The notes: a model not told the origin generated them from the sequence alone. Counted from the stretch's first letter, positions 25,181 to 34,126 are shown. The stretch: DNA of 64,000 nucleotides from Rhodococcus jostii NBRC 16295 (GCF_001894825.1 NZ_BCWY01000036.1:1-64000), one strand, 5' to 3'. Made by a program: numbers and translations.

Positions 25181-26566
25181 ATGTCGGTGATGAGCCCCAC
25201 CGAGGCGATGTTCGTGCTGTTCGAGACGCCCTCCCACCCCATGCACGTGGGGGCGCTCGAACTGTTCGAACCGCCGCGTGAGGCGGGCCCCGGCCACGCA
25301 CGGGCCATGTTCGAGGCGTTGATGTCGCACGAGGCGGCGTCGGACATGTTCCGCCGACGCGCCGTGCGCCCGCTCCGCGGGGCCAGTTACCCGTGGTGGT
25401 CGTTCGACGAGCGGGTCGATCTCGGCTACCACGTGCGGCACACGGCCGTCCCGGGCCGGGGCCGGATGGAGGACCTGCTGTCGCTGGTGTCGCAGATGCA
25501 CGGCATGCCGCTCGATCCGCAGCACCCGATGTGGGAGATGCACGTCATCGAAGGTCTCGCCGACGGGCGGACGGCGGTGTTCTCGAAGATCCACCTGTCG
25601 CTGATGGACGGACCGGCCGGGCTGCGACTCCTCCACCACGCCCTGTCGACCGACCCCGACGTGCTCGACTGTCCCGCACCGTGGACGCCGGGGGTGACGG
25701 GGACGTCGCAGCGCGAATCGGCGCTCCCGGTCGCCGTGGTCCGCGCCGGGGTGCGGGCCGCCACCAGCATCGTCGGTGTGCTGCCGGCACTCGCGAAAGT
25801 CGCCTACGACGGCGTGCGCGAGCAGCATCTGACGCTGCCGCTGCAATCGCCGCCGACAATGCTCAACGTTCCCGTGGGCCGGGCCCGGAAACTGGCGGCG
25901 CGGTCGTGGCCGATCCGCCGGTTGGTGTCGGTGGCCGCCGCGGCCCGCACGACGATCAACGCGGTGGTGCTCGCGATGTGCTCGGGGGCGCTGCGACAGT
26001 ATCTCCTCGAGCAGTACGCCCTCCCGGACGCACCGTTGACGGCGATGCTGCCGGTGCCGCTGGACCTCGGGGGAACCATGATCGGACCGCGCGGCCGCGA
26101 CCACGGTGTCGGCGCGATGGTCGTCGGACTGGCCACCGACGAATCGGATCCGGCCGCGCGCCTCGCGCGGATCAGCGAATCGGTCGAGCACACCAACCGG
26201 GTGTTCGGCGCGCTCAGTCACACCCAGTTCCAGCTGATGAGTGCGCTGGCGATCAGCCCGATCCTGCTGGAGCCGGTCCGCCGGTTCGTCGACGACACTC
26301 CCCCACCGTTCAACGTGATGATCTCCTACATGCCGGGCCCGTCGCGGCCCCGGTACTGGAACGGCGCCCGCCTGGACGCGGTGTATCCGGCGCCGACGGT
26401 CCTGGGAGGTCAGGCGCTGAGCATCACCCTCACGAGCCGGTCCGGTCAGCTCGACGTCGGTGTCGTGGGCGATCGACACGCGGTCCCGCATCTGCAGCGG
26501 ATCATCACGCACCTGGAGACGTCGCTGAGCGACCTCGAGAACGCGGTGGCCGCCTCCGGCACCTGA
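25181..26566 (+). CDS. WS/DGAT-family O-acyltransferase, altered active site
   Basis: A 461-residue wax-ester synthase/diacylglycerol acyltransferase relative. It starts MSVMSPTEAMFVLFETPSHP as family members do and keeps PPTMLNVPVGRAR and the C-terminal FNVMISYMPGP segment. The catalytic HHxxxDG motif reads IHLSLMDGPAG (about residue 139): the second, catalytic His is Leu while Asp-Gly is kept. The family makes triacylglycerol or wax esters at the membrane from acyl-CoA; this member may be inactive or use another acceptor. ATG 25181 has AAAGAGG upstream. It stands alone between an AI-2E gene and the convergent iron-enzyme gene. Confidence 0.8.
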   Translation: MSVMSPTEAMFVLFETPSHPMHVGALELFEPPREAGPGHARAMFEALMSHEAASDMFRRRAVRPLRGASYPWWSFDERVDLGYHVRHTAVPGRGRMEDLLSLVSQMHGMPLDPQHPMWEMHVIEGLADGRTAVFSKIHLSLMDGPAGLRLLHHALSTDPDVLDCPAPWTPGVTGTSQRESALPVAVVRAGVRAATSIVGVLPALAKVAYDGVREQHLTLPLQSPPTMLNVPVGRARKLAARSWPIRRLVSVAAAARTTINAVVLAMCSGALRQYLLEQYALPDAPLTAMLPVPLDLGGTMIGPRGRDHGVGAMVVGLATDESDPAARLARISESVEHTNRVFGALSHTQFQLMSALAISPILLEPVRRFVDDTPPPFNVMISYMPGPSRPRYWNGARLDAVYPAPTVLGGQALSITLTSRSGQLDVGVVGDRHAVPHLQRIITHLETSLSDLENAVAASGT

Positions 26567-26569
26567 CCG

Positions 26570-27640
26570 CTATCCGAGTGGACGCCGCAGCGAACTGCGG
26601 TCCTGTTCCCAGCACTGTGCCACGTGGTCGCCGACGAGGTCGTCGAACGCGAGGCAGGCCGCGGCCCCCAGCAGGATGTCGTCACCCACCTCCGGCCGGG
26701 CGGCCACCAGACCGCCGGCGAGGTCCCGGCAGACGATCTGTTCGTGCACGGAATCGGCCTCCACGTGCTCGTCGAAGAACAGGGTGGCCGCCGTCCCGAA
26801 TCCGAGGCGGCGCAAGCCGGCGCTGTACTTCTTGCTCGGCAGCGCGGACGTGGTCTCGACGGCGCACAGGTGCCCGACCAGGGCGCCGAGCCGGCTGCGG
26901 TGCAGACCGAACAGCGACAGCGCGTTCAGTGACGCCAGTGTCACGGCGGGCACCGCGTCGATGTAGTGCGCGTAGCGGTCCGACAGACCCAGTTCGCGCA
27001 TCGTCGTCGCGAAGAGGGCCGAGTGCATGCGCTCGGCCCTGCCGCCGCCGTATTCGTCGGACTGCACCTCCACCAGCGCCGCCTTCGGTGCGCCCGCGAG
27101 CCGCGGGATGCCGAGAGTGTGCACGTCGGCCTCCCGCAACTGGTTGAGGGAGCGGTGGATCAGCAGTTCGCGGAACTGCGTGAGATCCGCGTCGTGTGCC
27201 ATGTAACCCGACAGTCCCGGCGCCGTGCTGGGGGCCGTCATGTCCCACAGGGCCGCCACCACGTCGTCCGCGCCGGTCGGCGGGTCGGCGAGGTCGCGGA
27301 TCGCGGCGTCGAACGGAACTTCGAGCGCCGACCGGGCGGCGATCAGATCACTGTTCCACTCCCATTCGTCGCCGACCCCGGTGATCCCCTGCAGGTGCAG
27401 CTCGTACAGGGCGGTGAGACAGATTTGCGCGTCGTCGTCGACCAGGATCGCGCGGGGATCCTCGTGCGCGGTGGACGCGAGCGACCGCGCCGCCGACACG
27501 AACGGTTCGGCGTCCGCGCGCTCTCCGCGCAGAATGGAGAACAGCAGTTCGCTCACGGGACCGCGCGGCGCCGGAAGGGGCATCGAGGTTCCCGATTGCG
27601 CCACCGTGTCCGACATCGACCGAGAGTGCAAGGTAGTCAT
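26570..27640 (-). CDS. iron-containing redox enzyme, haem-oxygenase-like fold
   Basis: The 356-residue protein is helical and carries acid/His clusters typical of haem-oxygenase-like diiron enzymes: LLIHRSLNQLREADVHTLG, VEVQSDEYGGGRAERMH, and FFDEHVEADSVHEQIV in the last third. The family includes CADD- and UndA-type oxygenases acting on small substrates. ATG 27640 (MTTLHSRSM) has GGAG 5 nt before it. Its start abuts, back to back, the ATG of the CDGSH gene (CATATG at 27638-27643), so its ribosome site lies inside the other gene's first codons. The paired Fe-S protein is a plausible electron donor. Confidence 0.82.
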   Translation of the reverse strand: MTTLHSRSMSDTVAQSGTSMPLPAPRGPVSELLFSILRGERADAEPFVSAARSLASTAHEDPRAILVDDDAQICLTALYELHLQGITGVGDEWEWNSDLIAARSALEVPFDAAIRDLADPPTGADDVVAALWDMTAPSTAPGLSGYMAHDADLTQFRELLIHRSLNQLREADVHTLGIPRLAGAPKAALVEVQSDEYGGGRAERMHSALFATTMRELGLSDRYAHYIDAVPAVTLASLNALSLFGLHRSRLGALVGHLCAVETTSALPSKKYSAGLRRLGFGTAATLFFDEHVEADSVHEQIVCRDLAGGLVAARPEVGDDILLGAAACLAFDDLVGDHVAQCWEQDRSSLRRPLG

Positions 27641-27859
27641 ATGAGCTCCATTCCCACTGCCGGGACCGACGACTCCGACGTGACGATCACAGTCTGCCCT
27701 GATGGTCCACTCCTGGTGCGTGGTGCTGCGCGGATCCTGGACACCGAAGGTAACCCGATCGGCAACCATCGGGCCACCGTGGCGTTGTGCCGCTGCGGGC
27801 GGACGAGCATCGCGCCCTTCTGCGACAGTTCGCACAAGAAGAAGCGGCGGCGCCCGTAG
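27641..27859 (+). CDS. CDGSH iron-sulfur domain protein
   Basis: A 72-residue protein with the 2Fe-2S ligand set of CDGSH proteins: Cys-x-Cys in ALCRCGRTS, then Cys and His in APFCDSSHKKK. It is slightly basic at the C-terminus. ATG 27641 directly abuts the divergent ATG of the haem-oxygenase-like gene with no intervening base; AAGG lies about 8 nt upstream inside that gene. CDGSH proteins transfer electrons or clusters. The arrangement suggests a dedicated partner for the iron enzyme; co-regulation must come from overlapping divergent promoters inside both coding regions. Confidence 0.88.
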   Translation: MSSIPTAGTDDSDVTITVCPDGPLLVRGAARILDTEGNPIGNHRATVALCRCGRTSIAPFCDSSHKKKRRRP

Positions 27860-27873
27860 CGGCCGCCACCTCC

Positions 27874-28176
27874 CTACTGCATTCCGCCGGAGTCCACGTG
27901 ATCGTCGTGCTCCGGGCGCCCATCCTTCGTGCTCGTCGTCCGACCTTCGTACGGCGGTGTCGCCGGTTCCGCGTCTCCGGGTGGGAGCGACCCGCCGGCA
28001 GCAGCGGGATCGGCCCCCGGTTCCGCGGTGGACTGCACTTCCTTCTGGTCCAGGGAACCCGGCTCGCGGTCCGTCTGACCTGTTCCGGGTTCGCCCGGGC
28101 CCGCGTCTCGCGAGTCTTGGGGGCCTCGCTCGGACTGAGGCTCCTCGTGCAACTGCTCGCCTGGTTCGGTACCCAT
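27874..28176 (-). CDS. acidic disordered small protein
   Basis: The 100-residue product (MGTEPGEQLHEEPQSERGPQ at the start) is made almost wholly of Gly, Pro, Glu, Asp, Ser and Gln, with no hydrophobic core, so it should be intrinsically disordered. ATG 28176 has AGGAGAG 3-5 nt upstream. It lies 17 nt downstream of a 22-residue membrane peptide gene on the same strand, likely one transcript. Such hydrophilin-like proteins often accompany desiccation or osmotic responses, consistent with the nearby stress genes, but the role is not shown. Confidence 0.6.
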   Translation of the reverse strand: MGTEPGEQLHEEPQSERGPQDSRDAGPGEPGTGQTDREPGSLDQKEVQSTAEPGADPAAAGGSLPPGDAEPATPPYEGRTTSTKDGRPEHDDHVDSGGMQ

Positions 28177-28193
28177 GATCTCTCCTGGTGTAG

Positions 28194-28262
28194 CTATGCC
28201 CGCCGGCGTGCGACGACGAACGCCACGACAGCGACGAGTATCACGAGGGCGATGATTTCCAT
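28194..28262 (-). CDS. 22-residue single-helix membrane peptide
   Basis: ATG 28262 to TAG 28194 encodes MEIIALVILVAVVAFVVARR plus Arg-Ala: one hydrophobic helix followed by a positive tail, the positive-inside pattern of a small bitopic peptide. It lies immediately upstream of, and on the same strand as, the disordered protein gene. The ribosome site is weak (GGGTAACC region), which lowers confidence. No homology is claimed. Confidence 0.5.
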   Translation of the reverse strand: MEIIALVILVAVVAFVVARRRA

Positions 28263-28530
28263 TCGTACGGTTACCCATCCGCCGGAAAGCTACCCAGGGC
28301 CCTGATTCCCGCGCGGCCGATTATTGCGAGACTCATTGGTAAACAAGGTATCCCGCCGAACTCGGTGGGCCGAGGCCGTCCACGGCGGCGAATGTGCCCG
28401 ACTGCCGTCGACTTCATGGGGTAACGTCGGAGTCCTGCACGGTTGAGCCCCCAGCCGCAATGGACGGGCACGGTCGCCGCACCCTCTTTCGTGCCCGTCT
28501 CCTTCGTCGCTCGACCGTGAGGAGTACGTG
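28263..28530. other. divergent intergenic region, no gene
   Basis: These 268 bp separate the membrane-peptide gene from the STAS gene. GGGGTAAC at 28418-28425 resembles a SigF -10 element, but no GTTT-like -35 sits at the right distance. Nothing else is supportable. Confidence 0.4.
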
Positions 28531-28986
28531 ATGAAATCTGGTCTCAGTGCACTACCACGACCACATGACCCCACCGAGAATTCGACGCTCTTCAGCTGGG
28601 CCCTCGAGCCCGAGTACGGGCGGCTCACCGTCGCCTGCGCGCCGGGCGCGGGTGGGATCCTCGTCGTCCGGATATCCGGCGACATCGACGTCACCACGCT
28701 CCCGTCGTTCGGAAGTCATCTCGTCGAGGCGATCGACGAGCGATTACCGTTCGTGCTCGACCTGACGGACGTGCAGTTCTGCTGTGCGGCGGCGCTGTCG
28801 ATCCTCGACGTCATGGCCGCTCGAGCCCGCAGGCTCGCTGTGCCGTGGGCCGTGACCGGGAACAACTCCGTCCGCAGACCATTGACGGCGATGGGCATGG
28901 CCGTGACGATCCCCTTCTGCACCGATCTCGAGGACGCTTTCCGCCTGGTCGCCAAGGAGATTCACCAGGGTGGGCGCTCGGCGTGA
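28531..28986 (+). CDS. STAS-domain protein (anti-sigma antagonist-like)
   Basis: The 151-residue product has an N-terminal extension of about 35 residues and a STAS domain (from [20 protein letters not shown]). At the phosphorylation loop, usually DSSGL, it reads [11 protein letters not shown]: the Asp and the phosphorylatable Ser are Cys and Ala. It may therefore be locked in the unphosphorylated, partner-binding state, or be a non-switching relative. ATG 28531 (GAGGAG at 7 nt) is preferred to GTG 28528. Its stop overlaps the otsA GTG by 4 nt, coupling a regulator-like protein to trehalose synthesis. Confidence 0.75.
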   Translation: MKSGLSALPRPHDPTENSTLFSWALEPEYGRLTVACAPGAGGILVVRISGDIDVTTLPSFGSHLVEAIDERLPFVLDLTDVQFCCAAALSILDVMAARARRLAVPWAVTGNNSVRRPLTAMGMAVTIPFCTDLEDAFRLVAKEIHQGGRSA

Positions 28987-30425
28987 ACGAGACTGCTCCG
29001 CACGGTTCATCCGACTTCGTGGTGGTTGCCAACCGCCTCCCGGTGGATATGGAGACACTCGACGACGGCTCGACGCGGTGGAAGCGGAGCCCGGGCGGGC
29101 TGGTCACCGCCCTCGAGCCCATCCTTCTCGGCCGGGAGCGCGGATCGTGGGTGGGCTGGCCCGGGGTGCCCGACACCAAGGTCGAACCCATTTCCTCCGG
29201 CGGGCTCGACCTGTACCCGGTGGAGTTGAGTGCGGACGAGCTGTCGCGGTACTACGAGGGCTTCTCCAACGCGACGCTGTGGCCGCTGTACCACGACGTG
29301 CTGGTGGCACCGGTCTTCGACCGGGTCTGGTGGCACACCTACCTGGATGTGAACCGCCACTTCGCCGAAGAGACCGCGCGCACCGCCGCCGAGGGCGCCA
29401 CGGTGTGGGTGCAGGACTACCAACTGCAGCTGGTCCCCCGCCTGCTCCGCGAGCTGCGTCCCGACCTGACGATCGGATTCTTCCTCCACATCCCCTTCCC
29501 GCCGGTGGAGCTGTTCATGCAGTTGCCGTGGCGCAGGGAGATCGTGGAGGGACTGCTCGGCGCCGATGTCATCGGCTTCCACCTGCCCGGTGGGGCGAAC
29601 AATTTCCTGTTCCTGGCGCGCAAGCTCCTGGGGCTCGACACCACGACGGCAGGCGTCGGTGTGCGGAGTGCACTCGGCCGGGTACAGCTCGACGACCGGG
29701 TCGTGCAGGTCGGCGCGTTCCCCATTTCCGTCGACTCACGGCAGCTGGTCGAGCAGGCCACCGACCCCGACATCGTCGAACGGGCCGCGGAGATCCGTCG
29801 CGAACTCGGAAACCCCCGGAAGATCCTCCTCGGAGTCGACCGACTCGACTACACCAAGGGCATCGACCTCCGGCTCGAGGCGCTCGGTGAACTGCTCGAC
29901 GAAGGTCGTCTCGACCCGTCCGACACGGTGATGGTGCAGCTCGCCACACCGAGTCGTGAACGCGTCGAGCACTACATGAAGATGCGCAGTTCCATCGAGG
30001 AGCAGGTCAGCCACATCAACGGCGATCACGGTCAGATCGGCCGGCCGGTGGTGCACTACCTGTATCAGCCGGTCGATCGGAGCGAGTTGATCGCACTGTT
30101 CCTGGCTGCGGACGTCATGCTCGTCACCCCGATGCGTGACGGAATGAATCTCGTCGCGAAGGAGTACGTCGCGTGCCGGGCCGACCTCGGCGGCGCCCTC
30201 GTGCTCAGCGAGTTCGCCGGAGCCGCCGCCGAACTGCGGGGTGCCTACCTCGTGAACCCCCACGATCTCGACGGAGTGAAGAACACGATCGTGGCGGCAC
30301 TCGACCAGGAGCGGGAGCCGGGTAGACGCCGCATGTCGCGGCTGCACCGGCAGGTCCTCGACCACGACGTGCACCGGTGGGCGCAGTCGTTCCTCGGCAC
30401 GCTCGCGCCGGTTGCCACCGACTGA
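28983..30425 (+). CDS. otsA: trehalose-6-phosphate synthase
   Basis: A 480-residue GT20 glycosyltransferase that joins UDP-glucose and glucose-6-phosphate to trehalose-6-phosphate. Visible motifs: [63 protein letters not shown] and [16 protein letters not shown] (nucleotide and phosphate sites). Length and motif order are normal. GTG 28983 overlaps the STAS stop (GTGA). No otsB phosphatase is adjacent. Trehalose serves in osmotic and heat tolerance and is a precursor of trehalose mycolates. The location in a SigF-rich region fits stress control. Confidence 0.95.
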   Translation: MNETAPHGSSDFVVVANRLPVDMETLDDGSTRWKRSPGGLVTALEPILLGRERGSWVGWPGVPDTKVEPISSGGLDLYPVELSADELSRYYEGFSNATLWPLYHDVLVAPVFDRVWWHTYLDVNRHFAEETARTAAEGATVWVQDYQLQLVPRLLRELRPDLTIGFFLHIPFPPVELFMQLPWRREIVEGLLGADVIGFHLPGGANNFLFLARKLLGLDTTTAGVGVRSALGRVQLDDRVVQVGAFPISVDSRQLVEQATDPDIVERAAEIRRELGNPRKILLGVDRLDYTKGIDLRLEALGELLDEGRLDPSDTVMVQLATPSRERVEHYMKMRSSIEEQVSHINGDHGQIGRPVVHYLYQPVDRSELIALFLAADVMLVTPMRDGMNLVAKEYVACRADLGGALVLSEFAGAAAELRGAYLVNPHDLDGVKNTIVAALDQEREPGRRRMSRLHRQVLDHDVHRWAQSFLGTLAPVATD

Positions 30426-30450
30426 CCGATCGGTGCCGGGTCACCGCGGG

Positions 30451-31221
30451 TCACTCCGGATTCTTCGTGACCGATTCCACGATCCGCCGTGCCACCTCCG
30501 CCAACTTGACGTGCTCCTGCTGAGACTGGGCGACGAGGATCTCGAACGCCTGGTCTGCGGACACCCCTCGGAGCGCCATCACGATTCCCTTGGCCTGCTC
30601 GATGACCGCCCGGGTCTTCATCGCCCTCGTCAGGCCCGAGACCTCGTTCCTGGCCAACTCCACGCTGCGGGCACTCCTCAGCAGGCCTTCGATCGCCGTG
30701 GTGTAGACGAGCAGCACCACGGCGTCGAGCTCACTGAAGCCGTGGTCGCCCTTCCCGTAGATGTTCAGCGTGCCGGCGAGGGCCTCGTCGACGGCGAGCG
30801 GCGCGGACAGGAAACTGCGCATGCCGGCCTGGTCGAGATTGTCGGCGACCGACGGCCAGCGTTCCGCGGCTTCGCCCACCCGCGCCTTGACCACCTTCCT
30901 GGCCCCCGCGACTCCGAAGTAGTCACCGTCGATCGCCTGGAAGGTGTCGATGTCGATCGCACGGACCGCCTCGTCGGTGTCCGCGACCGTCACCACTCGC
31001 CCGTCCTGCAACAGCGAGATACCCGCCATGTCGGCACCGATAATCGCATCCACCACCTGCTCGCAGACCCGCTGCAGCAGCAGACTCATCTCCACCTGCG
31101 AACCGGAGTTCCGATTGAACTCGTCGAGTGCGGTTGCCAGGGAACCCAACTGAGCGGCGATCGTCGCGCTGTCCAGGTCAGGGGACAGCGACCCCGGGCG
31201 CTCACCTGCAGTCTCGGTCAT
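30451..31221 (-). CDS. GAF-ANTAR antitermination regulator
   Basis: The 256-residue protein has a GAF-like sensor (about residues 35-170) and a C-terminal ANTAR RNA-binding domain (RAVIEQAKGIVMALRGVSAD, then SQQEHVKLAEVARRIVES). ANTAR proteins bind paired hairpins in nascent RNA and prevent termination. ATG 31221 has GAGGTG about 9 nt upstream; a longer frame from 31263 is not supported. It lies tail-to-tail with otsA. Its RNA targets are not visible. Confidence 0.85.
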   Translation of the reverse strand: MTETAGERPGSLSPDLDSATIAAQLGSLATALDEFNRNSGSQVEMSLLLQRVCEQVVDAIIGADMAGISLLQDGRVVTVADTDEAVRAIDIDTFQAIDGDYFGVAGARKVVKARVGEAAERWPSVADNLDQAGMRSFLSAPLAVDEALAGTLNIYGKGDHGFSELDAVVLLVYTTAIEGLLRSARSVELARNEVSGLTRAMKTRAVIEQAKGIVMALRGVSADQAFEILVAQSQQEHVKLAEVARRIVESVTKNPE

Positions 31222-31368
31222 TCTCGGGTACACCTCAAATTCCGGGTGTAACCGACAGGACACCCACTGAACGAACGCAGCAGTTGTCTCTACCGTCGAG
31301 AAGACTTTACTCGACCTGGAAGCCTTCGCCGCCCACCGATCCCCGCACGGCCCGCAGCCCCGTCCGCA

Positions 31369-32448
31369 CTAACTTCGGCGCCCTCCGTGCGCGGCAGCAG
31401 ATTCCCCGCTGAGCAGGCTCAGCGCCGCCGAGCACGGCCGCAGGACGCTGCCGGCGCCCATCGACGACCCGCGGGTCGGACCGTTGTCGCAGGCGACGGC
31501 GTCCTCGAAGTCGCGGGGCCGCGCGTCCGCGGCCCGGGCAGCGGCGAAGCAACCCTCGCGGTCGTTGTGGAAGGCGAATTCGGCACGGATCATGGCGGCC
31601 AGCGCCTCGACGAACGCTGCCGCCCTGCCCCGGATCTGGGGTTCGAGGGGGTCGAACGGAGGCCGCGGTTCCAACGCGAGCCGCGTGGCGCACACGATCT
31701 CCGCGCACTGGGGCCGGCCTTCCGACAGGGCCACGACCGTTCGTCCCCACTGCTTTCCTTCGGTAACGGGAGTGGCCGACCGCCGTAAGTTACCTCGCGC
31801 GCTCTCCTCGGTCCATGCCACCTCATCGAGTGCGTCGTCCAGCTGCCACCGGACCTGCGTCGCCCACTCACTCCAGCGGCTGGGCGTTCCAGCGGTGCCC
31901 GGTTCTCTCAGCTCCCGTGCGACGTCGCAAAGCAGCGCGGTGGCCGGCGAACCCAGCCCGGCCAGTGCTCGCTCCGATCGCGGCAGAAAGAGCTGGGGCA
32001 GCAGCACCGCATTCACGGCAACGCCGGTGACAGCGCCGAGCGCGATCTCCAGGATGCGATCTCCGAGCATCCCCAGCTGGTCCGAATCGCCGTACGTCAC
32101 CATCAGCAGCGCGGTGACAGCCACCCACACTCCGCTTGCACCGAATCGACGCCAGCCGACCAGTACCGTTGCGCCCACCCCGACGGTGACCGAGTCGACG
32201 AGGGCGCCGACCACAGCGGCCAGCACCACGCCGAGTGAGACCGCAGCGAGTTGTTCACCAGCCACCCGCAGCGATCGCGACGCGGTGACCTCGACCATGA
32301 ACACCGCTGCGTAGGGCGCGTGGAACGGCTGCGGGAACCCGAGGATGCGGTCGGCGAGAATCCACGCGAGCACAGCGGCGGCGGCAGCCTTGGCCGACTG
32401 CACCACCACGGTGTGCCGGCCCGGTCTCGCCCAGGTCCGTAGGTGCAA
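31369..32448 (-). CDS. FUSC-type (aromatic acid exporter-like) membrane protein
   Basis: A 359-residue protein with about six N-terminal helices (VVVQSAKAAAAAVLAWILAD, then VSLGVVLAAVVGALVDSVTV) and a cytosolic helical C-terminal half. This is the half-size FUSC/YhfK layout linked to export of aromatic acids and other compounds. The distinctive segment FHAPYAAVFMVEVTASRSL follows the first helix. No membrane-fusion partner is adjacent. It is divergent from the small hypothetical gene at 32583. Substrate unknown. Confidence 0.75.
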   Translation of the reverse strand: MHLRTWARPGRHTVVVQSAKAAAAAVLAWILADRILGFPQPFHAPYAAVFMVEVTASRSLRVAGEQLAAVSLGVVLAAVVGALVDSVTVGVGATVLVGWRRFGASGVWVAVTALLMVTYGDSDQLGMLGDRILEIALGAVTGVAVNAVLLPQLFLPRSERALAGLGSPATALLCDVARELREPGTAGTPSRWSEWATQVRWQLDDALDEVAWTEESARGNLRRSATPVTEGKQWGRTVVALSEGRPQCAEIVCATRLALEPRPPFDPLEPQIRGRAAAFVEALAAMIRAEFAFHNDREGCFAAARAADARPRDFEDAVACDNGPTRGSSMGAGSVLRPCSAALSLLSGESAAAHGGRRS

Positions 32449-32582
32449 CAGTGTCTTCTCCCTTCATCGATTCGGCACGGGTCGTGTGCCCGACGCCGGG
32501 AACCCGGCAACCTGAAGATTCGACCGAGTCGTGCCCGGATATGCCGCGCATGAAGTGGGACATCGACCCCGAGGACGGCGCC

Positions 32583-32882
32583 ATGAACACGCACGTAACT
32601 GCGACACACCTACAGGACCTGCTCGATTCGTCACTGCCCGATCCCGCTCTGATCCTGCAGAACGGCGCGCCGACCATCGTCGGTTCGAGTGAACAGGCCG
32701 ACGAGAATCAGGTCTTGGTCATCGTGACCCGAGCGGAGCTACGCGAGCAGCTTCCCCAGGACCGCGACTGTTCGCAGAGCGATCTGGAGTTCCAGCCGCC
32801 TCACTCGAATCGACTGTCGCGGGACTGGGCGGCTGACGCGGAGTGCCGGTCAGCCGCCGCCGAGCTGCTCCCGCAGCCCTGA
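32583..32882 (+). CDS. small conserved-looking hypothetical protein
   Basis: ATG 32583 (GAGGA at 8 nt) encodes 99 residues starting MNTHVTATHLQDLLDSSLPD, followed by a beta-rich stretch (ALILQNGAPTIVGSSEQ, then NQVLVIVTRAEL) and a polar tail. In-frame starts exist at 32550 and 32451. The last 33 bp overlap the 3' end of sigF on the opposite strand. I recognise no family. Its location suggests a possible stress connection only. Confidence 0.5.
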   Translation: MNTHVTATHLQDLLDSSLPDPALILQNGAPTIVGSSEQADENQVLVIVTRAELREQLPQDRDCSQSDLEFQPPHSNRLSRDWAADAECRSAAAELLPQP

Positions 32883-33647
32883 CAGCGTGCGCGACAGGAT
32901 TCTCGACACCTGCATCTGCGACACACCCACGCGCTGGGCGATTTCGGTCTGCGTCATCGATCCGAAGAACCGCAACATCAGCACGCGACGTTCGAGTGGC
33001 GGCAGTTTCTCGAGCGCGGGCCGCACCGAGGCGTGGCTCTCGACGTTGGCGAGCTCGGGATCCTCTTCGCCGAGTGTCTCGGCGAGCGGAAGGTCGTCGG
33101 GATCATCACCCATGGCGGCATCCATCGACAAGGTTTGGTAGGCATTCTTCGCGAGCAGGCCCTCGGACACTTCCCGGACGTCGAGTTCGAGTTCGGCCGC
33201 GATCTCACTGGCCGACGGTGACCGCCCCAGTTCCTGCGAGAGCTCGTCGACAGCCTTGGTGATCAACGCGTGGAGTTCCTGCATGCGCCGGGGCACCCGC
33301 ATCGACCAGCCCGTGTCGCGGAAGTAGCGGCGCACCTCCCCCATAATCGTCGGCACCGCGTAGGACACGAAGTCGAAACCGCGGTCCGGGTCGAAGCGAT
33401 CGACGGCCTTGACCAGCCCGAGCCGGGCGACCTGGAGCAGATCTTCGTGGGCCTCGCCGCGACCGCCGAATCGGCGCGCGATGTGATCGGCGAGCGGCAG
33501 GCAGCGGGTGATGATGTCGTCGCGCAACGCGGACGTTTCCCCGGCGGACGCGTTCGACGTTCGGAGGCGCGCGATCGCGGGCGCCACGTCCTTGTAGTCG
33601 TCTCTGCCGGGGTGGTGCCGTTCGCCGCGCTCGGAGACCGGTGACAC
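32850..33647 (-). CDS. sigF: SigF/SigB-type alternative sigma factor
   Basis: The 265-residue sigma-70 group 3 protein shows region 2 (HEDLLQVARLGLVKAVDRFD, then GFDFVSYAVPTIMGEVRRYF), region 3 (RSPSASEIAAELELDVREVS) and region 4.2 helix-turn-helix (EIAQRVGVSQMQVSRILSRT). It directs general-stress and stationary-phase transcription. GTG 33647 overlaps the anti-sigma stop (TAGTG), matching the rsbW-sigF order of mycobacteria and streptomycetes. A candidate SigF promoter lies before rsbW, implying autoregulation. Region 1.1 is absent, as usual for this group. Confidence 0.93.
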   Translation of the reverse strand: MSPVSERGERHHPGRDDYKDVAPAIARLRTSNASAGETSALRDDIITRCLPLADHIARRFGGRGEAHEDLLQVARLGLVKAVDRFDPDRGFDFVSYAVPTIMGEVRRYFRDTGWSMRVPRRMQELHALITKAVDELSQELGRSPSASEIAAELELDVREVSEGLLAKNAYQTLSMDAAMGDDPDDLPLAETLGEEDPELANVESHASVRPALEKLPPLERRVLMLRFFGSMTQTEIAQRVGVSQMQVSRILSRTLSGLREQLGGG

Positions 33648-34081
33648 TAGATGGTGCCCCGGTATTTGACGAGTTCGACGGACACGGCCCGCGCGGCGGA
33701 ACCGTCGCCGGCGACGGATCTCTCCGATACCTCGACAGCGTTCATCAGTGTTTCGAGCACGTGCCAACCGAAGCTCTCCCGGTTGGGTACCCCACCTCGG
33801 GTGAGGGGCGCACTGATCGTCACGTGCAACCCCGTCTCCGTGACAGCGAACGAGCACGTGAGTTCGGCACTTCCGGGCGCCGCCGCGATCAGTTCCGAAC
33901 ACACTTCGTCCACTGCAAGTTTGATATCGGCCACGTCGTCGAGCGTGAAGTCTCCCAGGACGGCGAGAGTTTCTGCGACGGCGCGCACGACGGGCAATTG
34001 TTCGAACTCCGCTGCCACACGAAGTTCCACGGGCACACCGGATCTCGTTTTCATTCGTCTTACCTCGCCGACCTCGGCCAT
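33647..34081 (-). CDS. rsbW: anti-sigma factor, RsbW/UsfX family
   Basis: A 144-residue HATPase-type kinase domain (from VPVELRVAAEFEQLPVVRAV), with the N-box-like segment DIKLAVDEVCSELI and a later ESFGWHVLETLMNAVE loop. As in mycobacterial UsfX, the classic N-box Asn is not obvious, so it may bind SigF without strong kinase activity. The start is either ATG 34081 (GGAG at 5 nt) or ATG 34054 (GAGG at about 8 nt); the domain begins after both. It is coupled to sigF by a 1-nt overlap. Partners would be STAS proteins such as those at 28531 and 42243. Confidence 0.88.
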   Translation of the reverse strand: MAEVGEVRRMKTRSGVPVELRVAAEFEQLPVVRAVAETLAVLGDFTLDDVADIKLAVDEVCSELIAAAPGSAELTCSFAVTETGLHVTISAPLTRGGVPNRESFGWHVLETLMNAVEVSERSVAGDGSAARAVSVELVKYRGTI

Positions 34082-34126
34082 CTGCACTCCACGTCTGTGT
34101 CGTCGGTTTCTGCGACTTCCGGCAGC

